Translations under genes and position numbers: made by a program
NCBI RefSeq assembly: GCF_011067135.1
Contig: NZ_JAAMOW010000001.1
Coordinates: forward strand, 62,001-126,000
Origin: Solimonas terrae
Lineage (GTDB): Bacteria; Pseudomonadota; Gammaproteobacteria; Nevskiales; Nevskiaceae
Length of the DNA: 64,000 nt
Direction: 5' to 3'
Shown here: piece after piece, positions 48,212 to 56,744 of the stretch
Layout of the letters: each line of letters starts with the position of its first letter
Numbering within the stretch: the first letter of the stretch is position 1
The notes under the pieces: model-generated
Databases searched by the model: none
What the model was told of the DNA's origin: nothing
What the model saw: the letters and a program-made list of their open reading frames with translations, nothing else

Positions 48212-49690
48212 ATGAAGGCGCCACTGATTCCAATTGATCGACTGCAGAAGTTCGATGTCGCACCGGCGGCACGCAAGGCCGCGCCGCTGCGTGTCGCGCT
48301 GGTCGATCATCATCTGCAGTCCTTGTCGGTCTTGAGTGATCGTCGGCAGCTGCCGAGCCTGCCCGCGCATTTCCGCGGGTTGCCCGGTGAACGCTGGACG
48401 GCGGACGACGTGCTGGTGATCGGCTGCGGCGCGGTGCCGGCGGCCGACGCCGCGGCACTGTACTGGCATGGCGTGGCCTGGCAGGTCGGCCAGGCCTTGC
48501 AGGCCGGCAAGATCGCGGTCGCGGAACTGCTGGGCGTCCTGCCGAAACCGATCGCGCAGGACTTCGCGACCGGGTTCCTGCTGGCCGGTTACGACAACGA
48601 TCTCTACCGAAGCGTGCCGGCCAGGAACGCCCTGAAGTCTTGCGTGCTGCGCATGCCGGGCCTGGACCGCAGGGAACTGGCCCGCGCCCGTGCCACCGCC
48701 GAGGCCGTGAACTGGGCGAGGGCGCTGGTCGACGCGCCGGCCAACTACCTGACGCCGGCCGCGTTCGCCGACGAGGCCCTCGCGCTGGCGCCACTGGGCA
48801 TCAAGGTCAAGGTGCTGAACGAGGCTGCGCTGCGCAAGCTCGGCGCACACGGCCTGCTGGCGGTCGGTTCGTCCAGTCCGCACAAACCATGCATGGTGGT
48901 CGCGCAGTGGAAAGGGCGTGCCGCGGCGGCGACCGATCTCGCGATCGTCGGCAAGGGCCTGACCTTCGACGGCGGCGGGCTCAACCTCAAGATGATGCTC
49001 ATCGAGAAGATGAAATTCGACATGGGCGGTGCCGCCGCCGCGCTCGCCGCACTGCGTCTGATCGCCAGCCGCAAGCTCGCCGTGAACGTGGCGATCGTGC
49101 TGCCGCTGTGCGAGAACATCATCGCCGGCGACGCCTATCGGCCAGGCGACGTGATCGGCTCGCTCGAAGGGTTGACGATCGAGGTCGCGAACACGGATGC
49201 CGAGGGACGCATCGTCCTGGCCGACGGGCTCAGCTACGCGAAGCGCTTCAAGCCCGGCGTGCTGGTCGACATCGCGACCCTGACCGGCAGCATTTCGATG
49301 ACCCTGCATCAGGAGTTCGCCGGCCTCTACGCCAACGACGAAGCGCTTGCGCAGCAGATCTCGCAGGCCGCAGAGCAAAGCGGCGATCTGGTCTGGAGAA
49401 TGCCGTTGTCGCCGCTGCAGGATTATCTGGTCGACTCGGACATCGCCGATGTCCGCAACCTCGGTGCCGGCAACGGTCTCGGACTTCCGGCCGGCAGCTC
49501 GTCGATCGCCGGTGCCAAGTTCCTGCAGCGCTTCGTCGGCGAGCAGCGCTGGGCGCATCTGGACATGGCCAGCACCGTGCTGTCCTCGCGCCAGCGCGGC
49601 GCCGTGCGGCCCGGTCCGACGGGCTGGGGTGTCCGGCTGCTCGTCGAGTTGTCGCAGTCGCTGTCGAACAAGCCGGCGCGCGGCGCTTGA
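48212..49690 (+). CDS. leucyl aminopeptidase family (M17) metallopeptidase
   Basis: 492 residues. The C-terminal catalytic domain shows GKGLTFDGGGLNLK, KFDMGGAAAALA and the M17 signature NTDAEGRIVLADGLSYA, with the two-zinc ligands and catalytic Lys and Arg. It removes N-terminal residues from peptides in the cytoplasm. ATG 48212 is preferred over ATG 48197 because TGGAG lies nine bases before it. The region 48012-48211 has no other gene. Confidence 0.92.
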   Translation: MKAPLIPIDRLQKFDVAPAARKAAPLRVALVDHHLQSLSVLSDRRQLPSLPAHFRGLPGERWTADDVLVIGCGAVPAADAAALYWHGVAWQVGQALQAGKIAVAELLGVLPKPIAQDFATGFLLAGYDNDLYRSVPARNALKSCVLRMPGLDRRELARARATAEAVNWARALVDAPANYLTPAAFADEALALAPLGIKVKVLNEAALRKLGAHGLLAVGSSSPHKPCMVVAQWKGRAAAATDLAIVGKGLTFDGGGLNLKMMLIEKMKFDMGGAAAALAALRLIASRKLAVNVAIVLPLCENIIAGDAYRPGDVIGSLEGLTIEVANTDAEGRIVLADGLSYAKRFKPGVLVDIATLTGSISMTLHQEFAGLYANDEALAQQISQAAEQSGDLVWRMPLSPLQDYLVDSDIADVRNLGAGNGLGLPAGSSSIAGAKFLQRFVGEQRWAHLDMASTVLSSRQRGAVRPGPTGWGVRLLVELSQSLSNKPARGA

Positions 49691-49730
49691 TGCCGGTTGC
49701 TCGCGATCCGCGTCGGCGAATCGCGAGCGT

Positions 49731-50927
49731 TCAGCCGGCGAACGGCGTCACGGTCTGCGGCGAGCGCGACAGCGGCCGGCGAATGCCGGTGACGTGCTGC
49801 GCACCGAGTTCGGCAATCGAGCGGCAGCCGAGCAGGCCGAGCCCGCGTTCGATCTCGGCACGCAGCAGGCTCAGGGCACGGTCGACGCCGGCTTCGCCGC
49901 CGGCGGCAAGGCCATACAGGTACGGGCGGCCGATCGAGCAGGCGTTTGCGCCCAGCGCCAGCGCCTTCAGCACCTGTGTGCCGCGGCGGATGCCGCCGTC
50001 GATGATCAGTTCCAGGTCATTGCCGATCGCGTCGCGGATCGGCGCCAGCGTTTCGATCGGAGCCGGCACGCTGTCGAGCTGACGGCCGCCGTGATTGGAC
50101 AGCATCGCCGCGGTCGCGCCGATCGCGACCGCGCGTCTGGCGTCCTCGACCGAACTCATGCCCTTGATCACGAACGGCCCGTCCCACTGCGACGCCAGCC
50201 ACGCCGCGTCGTCCCAGGTGACGCTGCGGTCGAACTGGCTGTTCACGTAGTCGATCAAGGCCATTGCGCCGCCGCCGAGCGCGTCGACGCGATGCGCGAC
50301 ATTGGCGAGCCGGAAGTCCGGGTTCAGCGCGAGATGGAACGTCCAGTCGAAGCTCGTCGCGTAGCTGAAGAGCGATTGCAGCGAGACGCTGGGCGGCATG
50401 GTCATGCCGTGGCGCCGGTCGCGTTCGCGATTGCCGGCGATCATGGTGTCGACCGTCAGGCACAGCGCCCGATAGCCGGCCTGCCGGCAGCGTTGCAGCA
50501 GCTCCTTCGTCAGTTCGCGGTCCTTGAAGATGTAGACCTGAAACATCTTCGGGCCGCTCGTGGCGGCGGCGACATCCTCGATGCTGGTGGTCGCCATCGT
50601 CGACAGCGAATACAGCGTGCCGTGCCGGGCGGCGGCGCGCGCCGCGCCCAGCTCCTTGTGATGATGGAACAGCCGCGACATGCCGGTCGGGCTGAGCATC
50701 AGCGGCATCTTCAGGTCGCAACCGAGCACGCGGGTCGACAGGTCGAGCGACGACACATCGTGCAGATAGTGCGGCAGCAGCTGGTAGTCGTCGAACGCGC
50801 TGCTGTTGCGCCGCATCGTCCATTCGTCGTCGGCGCCGCCGTCGATGTAGTGGAACATCGGCGCCGGCAGCTTGCGGCGTGCCCGCGCCCGCAGGTCCTC
50901 GATGTTGTAACAGTTCTTCAGGCTCAC
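49731..50927 (-). CDS. FMN-dependent 2-hydroxyacid dehydrogenase/oxidase (LldD-like)
   Basis: 398 residues from a GTG preceded by GGTGGAG. FMN and substrate motifs: YIDGGADDEWT near 27, PTGMSRLFHHHKELGAARAA, FVIKGMSS, and the catalytic SNHGGRQLDS with His and Arg, then IDGGIRRGTQVLKALALGA. It oxidises L-lactate, mandelate or a related acid; the exact substrate is not decidable. It is divergent from the FadR-type regulator, with a shared operator. Confidence 0.92.
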   Translation of the reverse strand: MSLKNCYNIEDLRARARRKLPAPMFHYIDGGADDEWTMRRNSSAFDDYQLLPHYLHDVSSLDLSTRVLGCDLKMPLMLSPTGMSRLFHHHKELGAARAAARHGTLYSLSTMATTSIEDVAAATSGPKMFQVYIFKDRELTKELLQRCRQAGYRALCLTVDTMIAGNRERDRRHGMTMPPSVSLQSLFSYATSFDWTFHLALNPDFRLANVAHRVDALGGGAMALIDYVNSQFDRSVTWDDAAWLASQWDGPFVIKGMSSVEDARRAVAIGATAAMLSNHGGRQLDSVPAPIETLAPIRDAIGNDLELIIDGGIRRGTQVLKALALGANACSIGRPYLYGLAAGGEAGVDRALSLLRAEIERGLGLLGCRSIAELGAQHVTGIRRPLSRSPQTVTPFAG

Positions 50928-50990
50928 CCGCGCTCCACCTCGCCGTGCCGATGCGTGCAATTTGAACGGGGCGCCGCGAGCCTGATACGG

Positions 50991-51001
50991 TGGTCTGACC
51001 A
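50991..51001. promoter_or_regulatory. FadR/GntR-type operator
   Basis: TGGTC-T-GACCA, an exact match to the TGGTCNGACCA dyad of the FadR subfamily. It lies 18 bases before the regulator ATG and 64 before the dehydrogenase GTG, so it can control both. Confidence 0.7.
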
Positions 51002-51018
51002 GAACAGGAGCAGCCGAC

Positions 51019-51753
51019 ATGGGCGCCATACAGGGTGCGAGCGGGCCGGAAGCCGTCGCGCGCCGGCTCGACCGGGCGATCAAGAAGGGCGAATTCAAGG
51101 CACACGAAGCCGTGCCGTCCGAGCGTGTGCTGGCAGAACGCTGGGGTGTCTCGCGACCGATCGTCCGCGAAGGCATCGGCATGCTGGTCGCCAAAGGCAT
51201 CCTGACGCGGCGCCACGGCCGCGGAACCTTCGTCAACGACATCGAGGAGCAGCTCGGCAGCGAGGTCTGGGCCGACATGTCGCGCAGTCATCCGTACATC
51301 CAGGGTGACCTGCTGGAGTTCCGCCACATGCTCGAACGGCACGCTGCCGAACTTGCTGCCGAACGCCACACTGCGAAGGACGCGACGCGTCTCCGGGAAA
51401 CCGAGGAAGCGGTGTACGCCGCGTTCCTGAACGACGACCGCCGGCAGCGCATGATTGCCGACCTTGCGTTCCACCACAGCATTGCCGAAGCCACGCACAA
51501 CCCGGTCTACGCCTACCTGATGAAGTCGATGCACAAGGTGCTGTACGAGCACATGCAGCTGACCTTGATCGGCACCGAATCGAACGCGCGCGAATTCCGG
51601 CAGGTGCAGGCGCAGCATCGTGCGCTGGTGCAGGCGATCCTCGCGCGTGACGCGCACGGCGCCGGCCGGATTGCGGCCGAGCATATCGACTTTGTGCGTG
51701 TGCGTCTCAATCACCTGGCGCCCAGCCGCGCGCCGACGCGCGCCGATACCTGA
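51019..51753 (+). CDS. FadR-subfamily GntR transcription regulator (LldR/PdhR-like)
   Basis: 244 residues. N-terminal winged helix (VPSERVLAERWGVSRPIVREGIGMLVAKGIL) and a C-terminal all-helical FCD ligand domain with metal-binding His residues (DLAFHHSIAEATHNP). AGGAG before the ATG. It probably senses a hydroxy acid or its product and represses the divergent dehydrogenase and itself through TGGTCTGACCA. Confidence 0.92.
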   Translation: MGAIQGASGPEAVARRLDRAIKKGEFKAHEAVPSERVLAERWGVSRPIVREGIGMLVAKGILTRRHGRGTFVNDIEEQLGSEVWADMSRSHPYIQGDLLEFRHMLERHAAELAAERHTAKDATRLRETEEAVYAAFLNDDRRQRMIADLAFHHSIAEATHNPVYAYLMKSMHKVLYEHMQLTLIGTESNAREFRQVQAQHRALVQAILARDAHGAGRIAAEHIDFVRVRLNHLAPSRAPTRADT

Positions 51754-51764
51754 AGCCGGCGCTC

Positions 51765-52286
51765 TCAGCGCCGCTTCGCAGCCGGCGCCTTGCGCGTCTC
51801 GGCAGGGCGCGATTCGAAGGCCACCAGATTCATCGGCAGCGCCGTCGCGGCCTTGATTTCGGTCAGCGCGATCATCGAGTGGACTTCCTGCACCATCGGC
51901 AATCGTGACAGGCGGTCGAAGAAGAAGCGCTCGTACGACTCCATGTCGCGGGTGACGATCCGCAACATGAAGTCCACGGCGCCGAGCAGCACGTGGCAAT
52001 CCAGCACTTCGGGAAAGCGTTTGATCGCGGCGAAGAAGTCGGGCAGGGCTTCCTTGCCATGACCGATGAGCTTGACGTGCGCAAAGATCATGACGTTCAA
52101 GCCCAGCTTCTTGCGGTCCACGACGGCGACGCGTTTGACGATGACGCCGTCCGATTCGAGGCGCTCGATCCGTCGCCAGCACTGCGACTGCGACAGGCCG
52201 ATGCGGTCGCCGATGTCGGCCGCCGACAGTGAGGCGTCTTCCTGCAGAAGGGAGAGAATCTTGTGATCGAACTTGTCCAGTTGCAT
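51765..52286 (-). CDS. Lrp/AsnC-family regulator (BkdR-like)
   Basis: 173 residues: DKFDHKILSLLQEDASLSAADIG and SQSQCWRRIERLESDGVI form the helix-turn-helix, and the C-terminal RAM domain follows. The start at 52286 is a guess between this ATG and an in-frame ATG at 52319; neither has a clear ribosome site. It is divergent from an amino-acid dehydrogenase gene, which it likely controls in response to branched-chain or other amino acids. Confidence 0.9.
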   Translation of the reverse strand: MQLDKFDHKILSLLQEDASLSAADIGDRIGLSQSQCWRRIERLESDGVIVKRVAVVDRKKLGLNVMIFAHVKLIGHGKEALPDFFAAIKRFPEVLDCHVLLGAVDFMLRIVTRDMESYERFFFDRLSRLPMVQEVHSMIALTEIKAATALPMNLVAFESRPAETRKAPAAKRR

Positions 52287-52421
52287 TGTTTTGACATGCG
52301 CTATCTGAATGTGGCGCATTAATTATGCACATATGGCAGCGCCGGAACCGGAAAATGCAAGAACTCCACCGCGCGGCGCTCGCATACTTTTTCCACCGCA
52401 AGTCGCGTGGAGGATGCGCCG

Positions 52422-53486
52422 ATGTTCGATGCAAAGATGGATGCTGAAGGCTTCTTCGGTCTGCCGACCGACCATGAATCCCTGGCTGCGGTCTCGGACC
52501 GGGCGTCCGGTCTCGAGGCGATCGTTGCCATTCACAGCACGGCGCGCGGGCCGGCCTTCGGCGGATGTCGCTACTGGCACTACGAGAACCGCGACGCCGC
52601 GATTCGCGATGCGCGGCGACTGGCGGAAGGCATGAGCCTGAAGAACGCGCTCGCCGATCTGCCGTTCGGCGGCGGCAAGGCGGTGATCATCCGCAACCCG
52701 CGGCAAACCGATCGCCAGGCGCTGTTTTCACGCTTCGGACGTTTCGTCGAGTCGCTCGAAGGCCGCTATGTCACGGCCGAGGATGTCGGTACCACCGAAG
52801 CCGACATGGCCGCCATTGCCGCGCAGACCCCTTACGTCAGCGGCCTGAAAACGGCGAAGACCTACGGCGGCAATCCGTCGCCCAAGACCGCGCTCGGCGT
52901 GTTTGTCGCCATTCGCAGTGGTGTCAGGCAGGTCCTGAATCGCCGCGATCTGGACGGTCTCGTGGTGGCCGTGCAGGGCCTCGGGTCGGTGGGCTGGGAT
53001 CTGTGCCGCCTGCTTGCCGGTGCCGGCTGCAAACTGATCGTCGCCGATATCAATCCGGCGGTTGCCGCGAAGGCCGTCGAGCAGTTCGGCGCGAACACCT
53101 GCGAGCCCGACGCGATCCTGTTCCAGGACGCCGATGTGCTGGCGCCTTGCGCGCTCGGCGGTGTCCTGAACGTCGATTCCATTCCGAAGATCCGCGCGAA
53201 GCTGATCGCCGGTGCCGCGAACAACCAGCTGCAGTCGATCACCGACGGCGACAGCCTGCACAAGGCCGGTATCTACTATCTGCCGGATTTTCTGGTGAAC
53301 GCCGGTGGCATCGTCAGTGCGGTCCGCGAGTATCAGGGCAAGCTCGGCGAGCAGCAGGTGATCGAAGAAGTCGAGCGGATCGGGCAGCGGGTCGAAGAGC
53401 TGGTGGCGCGAGTCGCCCGCCTGGATCTGGCGCCGGCGCGGGCAGCCGACGCCTGGGCGCGTTCGCTGCTGGTGCCGACGCGCTGA
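52422..53486 (+). CDS. Leu/Phe/Val-type amino-acid dehydrogenase
   Basis: 354 residues of the Glu/Leu/Phe/Val dehydrogenase family. The substrate-binding Lys lies in LPFGGGKAVII, the catalytic Asp region in TAEDVGTTEADM, the NAD-binding turn is VQGLGSVGWDL, and NNQL closes the site. It deaminates an amino acid to the 2-oxo acid. GGAGGA precedes ATG 52422; an in-frame GTG five codons upstream is less likely. The divergent Lrp regulator supports a catabolic role. Confidence 0.92.
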   Translation: MFDAKMDAEGFFGLPTDHESLAAVSDRASGLEAIVAIHSTARGPAFGGCRYWHYENRDAAIRDARRLAEGMSLKNALADLPFGGGKAVIIRNPRQTDRQALFSRFGRFVESLEGRYVTAEDVGTTEADMAAIAAQTPYVSGLKTAKTYGGNPSPKTALGVFVAIRSGVRQVLNRRDLDGLVVAVQGLGSVGWDLCRLLAGAGCKLIVADINPAVAAKAVEQFGANTCEPDAILFQDADVLAPCALGGVLNVDSIPKIRAKLIAGAANNQLQSITDGDSLHKAGIYYLPDFLVNAGGIVSAVREYQGKLGEQQVIEEVERIGQRVEELVARVARLDLAPARAADAWARSLLVPTR

Positions 53487-53602
53487 ATCCGGCGCGGCTG
53501 CTGGTCAGAGCTTCTGTCGGGCCGCATTTTGCGGAATGCAGACTGCGGCCGGCATGTTCCAGTGTCGTCCATCCTTGCAGCAGAACCGTTGTGGTGCTCG
53601 GC

Positions 53603-55459
53603 ATGAAAACGGATAACGTCATCTATCAGGATTCCGGCAGCATCCACGGCGGCCTGCTGTCGGAGATCAAGCCGGAGCAGCGCGCCGGCGCGCTGAAGGG
53701 CGCGCAGCTGCTGGCCCGCTGCCTGCAGCTCGAAGGCGTGGAGGTCGTGTTCGGCTATCCGGGCGGCGCCAATCTCGAAATCTTCGATGCGCTGCATGCT
53801 TCGGGCATTCGCTGCGTGCGTGTCGAACATGAGCAGGGCGCGGCGCATGCGGCGCAAGGCTACGCCCGCGCGACCGGCAAGGTCGGCGTTTGTCTGGCGA
53901 CCTCCGGCCCCGGCGCGACCAATCTGGTCACCGGCATCGCCGATGCCAACAGCGACTCGACGCCGATCGTCGCGATCACCGGCAACGTGCCGACACGCCT
54001 GCTGGGACGCAATGCGTTCCAGGAAGTCGACATCGTCTCGATCGTCAGGCCGATCACCAAGCGTGCCTGGCTGGTCGATCGCGTCGCGCGGATTCCCGAA
54101 GTCGTGCGTGAAGCCTTCGCGCTGGCCGGCGGCAACCGGCCGGGGCCGGTGCTGATCGATCTTCCCAAGGACATCCAGCAGCACTATCCGCGCGATGTCG
54201 AAGGCAACTACGTGCTGCCGCGGATGCCGGCGGTGATCGAGGTGCCGGAACCGAAGCCGCTTGCCATGACGCCGGAAGTGGTCGGCGAATGCCTGCGCAT
54301 GATCCGCGAGGCGCGCCGGCCGATCCTCTACGTCGGCGGCGGCATCATCAGCGCCGCCGCCGAAGCGGCCTTGCTTGCATTCGCCGAGCGCACCGGAATT
54401 CCGGTCGTGACCACGGTGATGGGCGTCGGTGCCTTTCCGCCGACGCATCCGTTGTGTCTGGATGTGCTCGGCATGCACGGCGCCAAGTACGCCAACATCG
54501 CCGTCAACGAAGCCGATCTGGTGATCGCGCTTGGCGTGCGCTTCGACGACCGCGTGACCGGCAACGTCGCCGAGTTCATCAAGAGCGGTCACATCATCCA
54601 CGTCGACATCGACCGTCGCGAGCTCAACAAGAACAAGACGGTGACGCTGCCGATCTGCGCGGACGTCCGCGAAGCACTGACGCAGCTCGCCGCTGCGCAG
54701 GCTGGCGAGACCGATGCGTGGCGCGGGTATTGCGCGCGGCTCAAGTGCGACTATCCGTACCCGATCGCGGAAACCGCCGGCATCGCCGCGCCGCGCGCGA
54801 TCGCGCTGCTGAGCGAGATGACGCAGGGCAGGGCGATCGTCAGCCTCGGCGTCGGCCAGCATCAGATGTGGGCGATGCAGCACTATCGCGTCGCGCACAC
54901 GCGTTCGCTGCTGTCGAGTTCCGGCTTCGGCACCATGGGTTACGGCCTGCCGGCGGCGATCGGCGCGAAGCTCGGTTGCCCCGAGCGCACGGTCATCGAC
55001 ATCGATGGCGATGGCAGCTTCAACATGTCGATCCACGAGCTGAGCACCTGCCGTCGCGAACGCATCGGCGTGAAGATCGTCGTCATCAACAACCAGTGGC
55101 TGGGCATGGTGCGCCAGTGGCAGGACATGATCTACGACGGTCGCCGCGCCTGCTCGGATCTCTCGGATCCGATGTCCGCGGTGAAGGCCGGCGAGGAGCC
55201 CGAAATCTATCCCGACTTCGTGACGATCGCGCGCGGCTATCGCGTCAAGGCCGAACGCGTCAGCTCGATGGCCGAGCTGGCTGATGCCTACGTGCGCATG
55301 CTGGCCGATCCGGGCGAACCCTATCTGCTCGACGTGATCGTCGATCCGGAGGTCAACGTGTATCCGATGATTCCGGCCGGCGCGACCTATCGCGACATCA
55401 TCATGTGCGATGCCGATGTCGCCCGGCTGCAGAAGGACGCGCAGGGGGCGAACGTCTGA
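53603..55459 (+). CDS. acetolactate synthase large-subunit-like ThDP enzyme
   Basis: 618 residues. Three ThDP-enzyme domains: VVFGYPGGANLEIFDAL with the catalytic Glu in RVEHEQGAAH, the central FAD/nucleotide domain, and the ThDP motif DIDGDGSFNMSIHEL followed by NNQWLGMVRQWQD. It condenses pyruvate to acetolactate or a related acyloin. No small-subunit gene follows; instead a tiny frame and a LuxR protein do, so this may not be the main biosynthetic IlvB. The start lacks a good ribosome site. Confidence 0.88.
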   Translation: MKTDNVIYQDSGSIHGGLLSEIKPEQRAGALKGAQLLARCLQLEGVEVVFGYPGGANLEIFDALHASGIRCVRVEHEQGAAHAAQGYARATGKVGVCLATSGPGATNLVTGIADANSDSTPIVAITGNVPTRLLGRNAFQEVDIVSIVRPITKRAWLVDRVARIPEVVREAFALAGGNRPGPVLIDLPKDIQQHYPRDVEGNYVLPRMPAVIEVPEPKPLAMTPEVVGECLRMIREARRPILYVGGGIISAAAEAALLAFAERTGIPVVTTVMGVGAFPPTHPLCLDVLGMHGAKYANIAVNEADLVIALGVRFDDRVTGNVAEFIKSGHIIHVDIDRRELNKNKTVTLPICADVREALTQLAAAQAGETDAWRGYCARLKCDYPYPIAETAGIAAPRAIALLSEMTQGRAIVSLGVGQHQMWAMQHYRVAHTRSLLSSSGFGTMGYGLPAAIGAKLGCPERTVIDIDGDGSFNMSIHELSTCRRERIGVKIVVINNQWLGMVRQWQDMIYDGRRACSDLSDPMSAVKAGEEPEIYPDFVTIARGYRVKAERVSSMAELADAYVRMLADPGEPYLLDVIVDPEVNVYPMIPAGATYRDIIMCDADVARLQKDAQGANV

Positions 55460-55596
55460 TGGACCTGCCGATCCTGACGAATGCGGGCTCCGGCGTGCCT
55501 GATGATCGCGACCGCGATCGCATCGGCAGCGCTGCGAACGGCCGGAAGATCGGCGTGGCGATGGCAGACGGTGCCGATCGCGGGAGCGCGAAATGA
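55459..55596 (+). CDS. possible 45-residue protein coupled to both neighbours
   Basis: Starts on the stop of the acetolactate synthase gene (TGATG) and ends overlapping the start of the LuxR gene (ATGA). The sequence is Asp/Gly/Arg-rich with no recognised motif. The double overlap suggests translation coupling through the operon, even if the peptide itself has no function. There is no regulatory ACT domain. Confidence 0.35.
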   Translation: MDLPILTNAGSGVPDDRDRDRIGSAANGRKIGVAMADGADRGSAK

Positions 55597-55907
55597 GCGT
55601 GCATTCGACCGCGATGCGCGAGAGCCTGCCGCCGTCGCTGCGCTACCGGCACGGCGCGACGCGGCAGACCGAAGTGCGCAATCCGGTTTTCACGCCGCGC
55701 GAGATGCAGACGCTCTATCTGATGATCATCGGTCGCACCCGCAAGCAGATCGCCGCACAGCTGCATTTGTCGGTGCACACGATCGACGTCTATCGCCGCA
55801 AGCTGTTCGAGAAAGTCCGGGTCCGGAATTCGACCTGCCTGGTGCGTCATGCGCTCGCCGCCGGCTGGGTCGGGCCGCAGGCGATCGGCGGCTCGGGCCG
55901 TCGCTGA
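55593..55907 (+). CDS. small LuxR-type helix-turn-helix protein
   Basis: 104 residues with a LuxR/NarL DNA-binding domain at about 30-95 (FTPREMQTLYLMIIGRTRKQ; LHLSVHTIDVYRRKLFEKV) and no sensor or receiver domain. It is in an operon with the acetolactate-synthase-like gene. The target is unknown; it may be an activator whose level is set by the operon itself. Confidence 0.85.
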   Translation: MSVHSTAMRESLPPSLRYRHGATRQTEVRNPVFTPREMQTLYLMIIGRTRKQIAAQLHLSVHTIDVYRRKLFEKVRVRNSTCLVRHALAAGWVGPQAIGGSGRR

Positions 55908-55966
55908 GGACGGGCCGCTCGGCTGCGGCGGTACCGCCGGCGACGGCTGAGAGCTGCATACAGAAA

Positions 55967-56038
55967 GCAAACGAACGTTAGGTTGTTTTTTGTGTTTCCA
56001 GCAGATACGATGCATGCATTCTGCTAACGGTCGTTTGC
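55967..56038 (+). promoter_or_regulatory. promoter bracketed by two inverted TetR operators
   Basis: GCAAACGAACGTTAG at 55967-55981 and CTAACGGTCGTTTGC at 56024-56038 are inverted copies with 14 of 15 bases matching. Between them lie -35 TTGTTT (55983-55988) and -10 TACGAT (56006-56011), 17 bases apart. The second copy touches the TetR ATG. This looks like tight autorepression of the whole cluster. Confidence 0.75.
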
Positions 56039-56683
56039 ATGCCCAAGTTTCTCAGCACTCACCGCCGGTTGGCCGCTGTCGATACCCTGCTGCCGCCAGC
56101 CGCCATCCAGGACGGGTCGCGCGGCGTGATCCTCGGCGAGTCGCTGCGGCTGTTCGCCGAGCGCGGCTACGGCAGCGCGTCGATGCGCGACATCGCCCAG
56201 CTGGTCGGCATCAAGGCCGCATCGGTGTATTCGCATTTCCCGTCGAAGGCGCATGTCCTGGCGGAACTGATCCGGGTCGGCCATGAGGAACACCTGCGAC
56301 GCATGCGCGCGGCACTGATGGCGGCCGAACCCGATCCGACGACGCAACTGAAGGCAGTGGTTCGCGCGCACGTCCTCGCCCATGCCGACTATCCGATGCT
56401 GGCGGTGGTTGCCAACGCCGAACTGCACGCCCTGCCGGGTGAATTCGCCGCCCCGATTCTCGAAATCCGCCGGCAGTCCGAGATGCTGCTGGTCGACGTG
56501 ATCCAGCGCGGCGTCGACATGGGTACGTTCAACGTGCCCGACGTGCAGCTTGCGATGCCGGCGATCGGCGCCATGGGTCTGCGCGTTGCGCATTGGTATG
56601 CGCCCGATCTCGGCAAGGACCCGGAGCACATTGCCGACACTTTTGCCCAGTTTGCATGCCGGATGGTCGGTGTCATGACCTGA
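56039..56683 (+). CDS. TetR-family repressor
   Basis: 214 residues. N-terminal helix-turn-helix (ESLRLFAERGYGSASMRDIA; GIKAASVYSHFPSKAHVLAE) and a C-terminal ligand domain of the type found in acyl-CoA-responsive regulators. It is the first gene of the cluster and probably represses it until a substrate or CoA ester binds. A start at 56039 places the operator exactly at the initiation site. Confidence 0.92.
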   Translation: MPKFLSTHRRLAAVDTLLPPAAIQDGSRGVILGESLRLFAERGYGSASMRDIAQLVGIKAASVYSHFPSKAHVLAELIRVGHEEHLRRMRAALMAAEPDPTTQLKAVVRAHVLAHADYPMLAVVANAELHALPGEFAAPILEIRRQSEMLLVDVIQRGVDMGTFNVPDVQLAMPAIGAMGLRVAHWYAPDLGKDPEHIADTFAQFACRMVGVMT

Positions 56684-56744
56684 GGCGGTACCACGCCGCG
56701 GCGACAGACCGCGCAGCGACATTTAAACGAGAGGAGAGAACACG

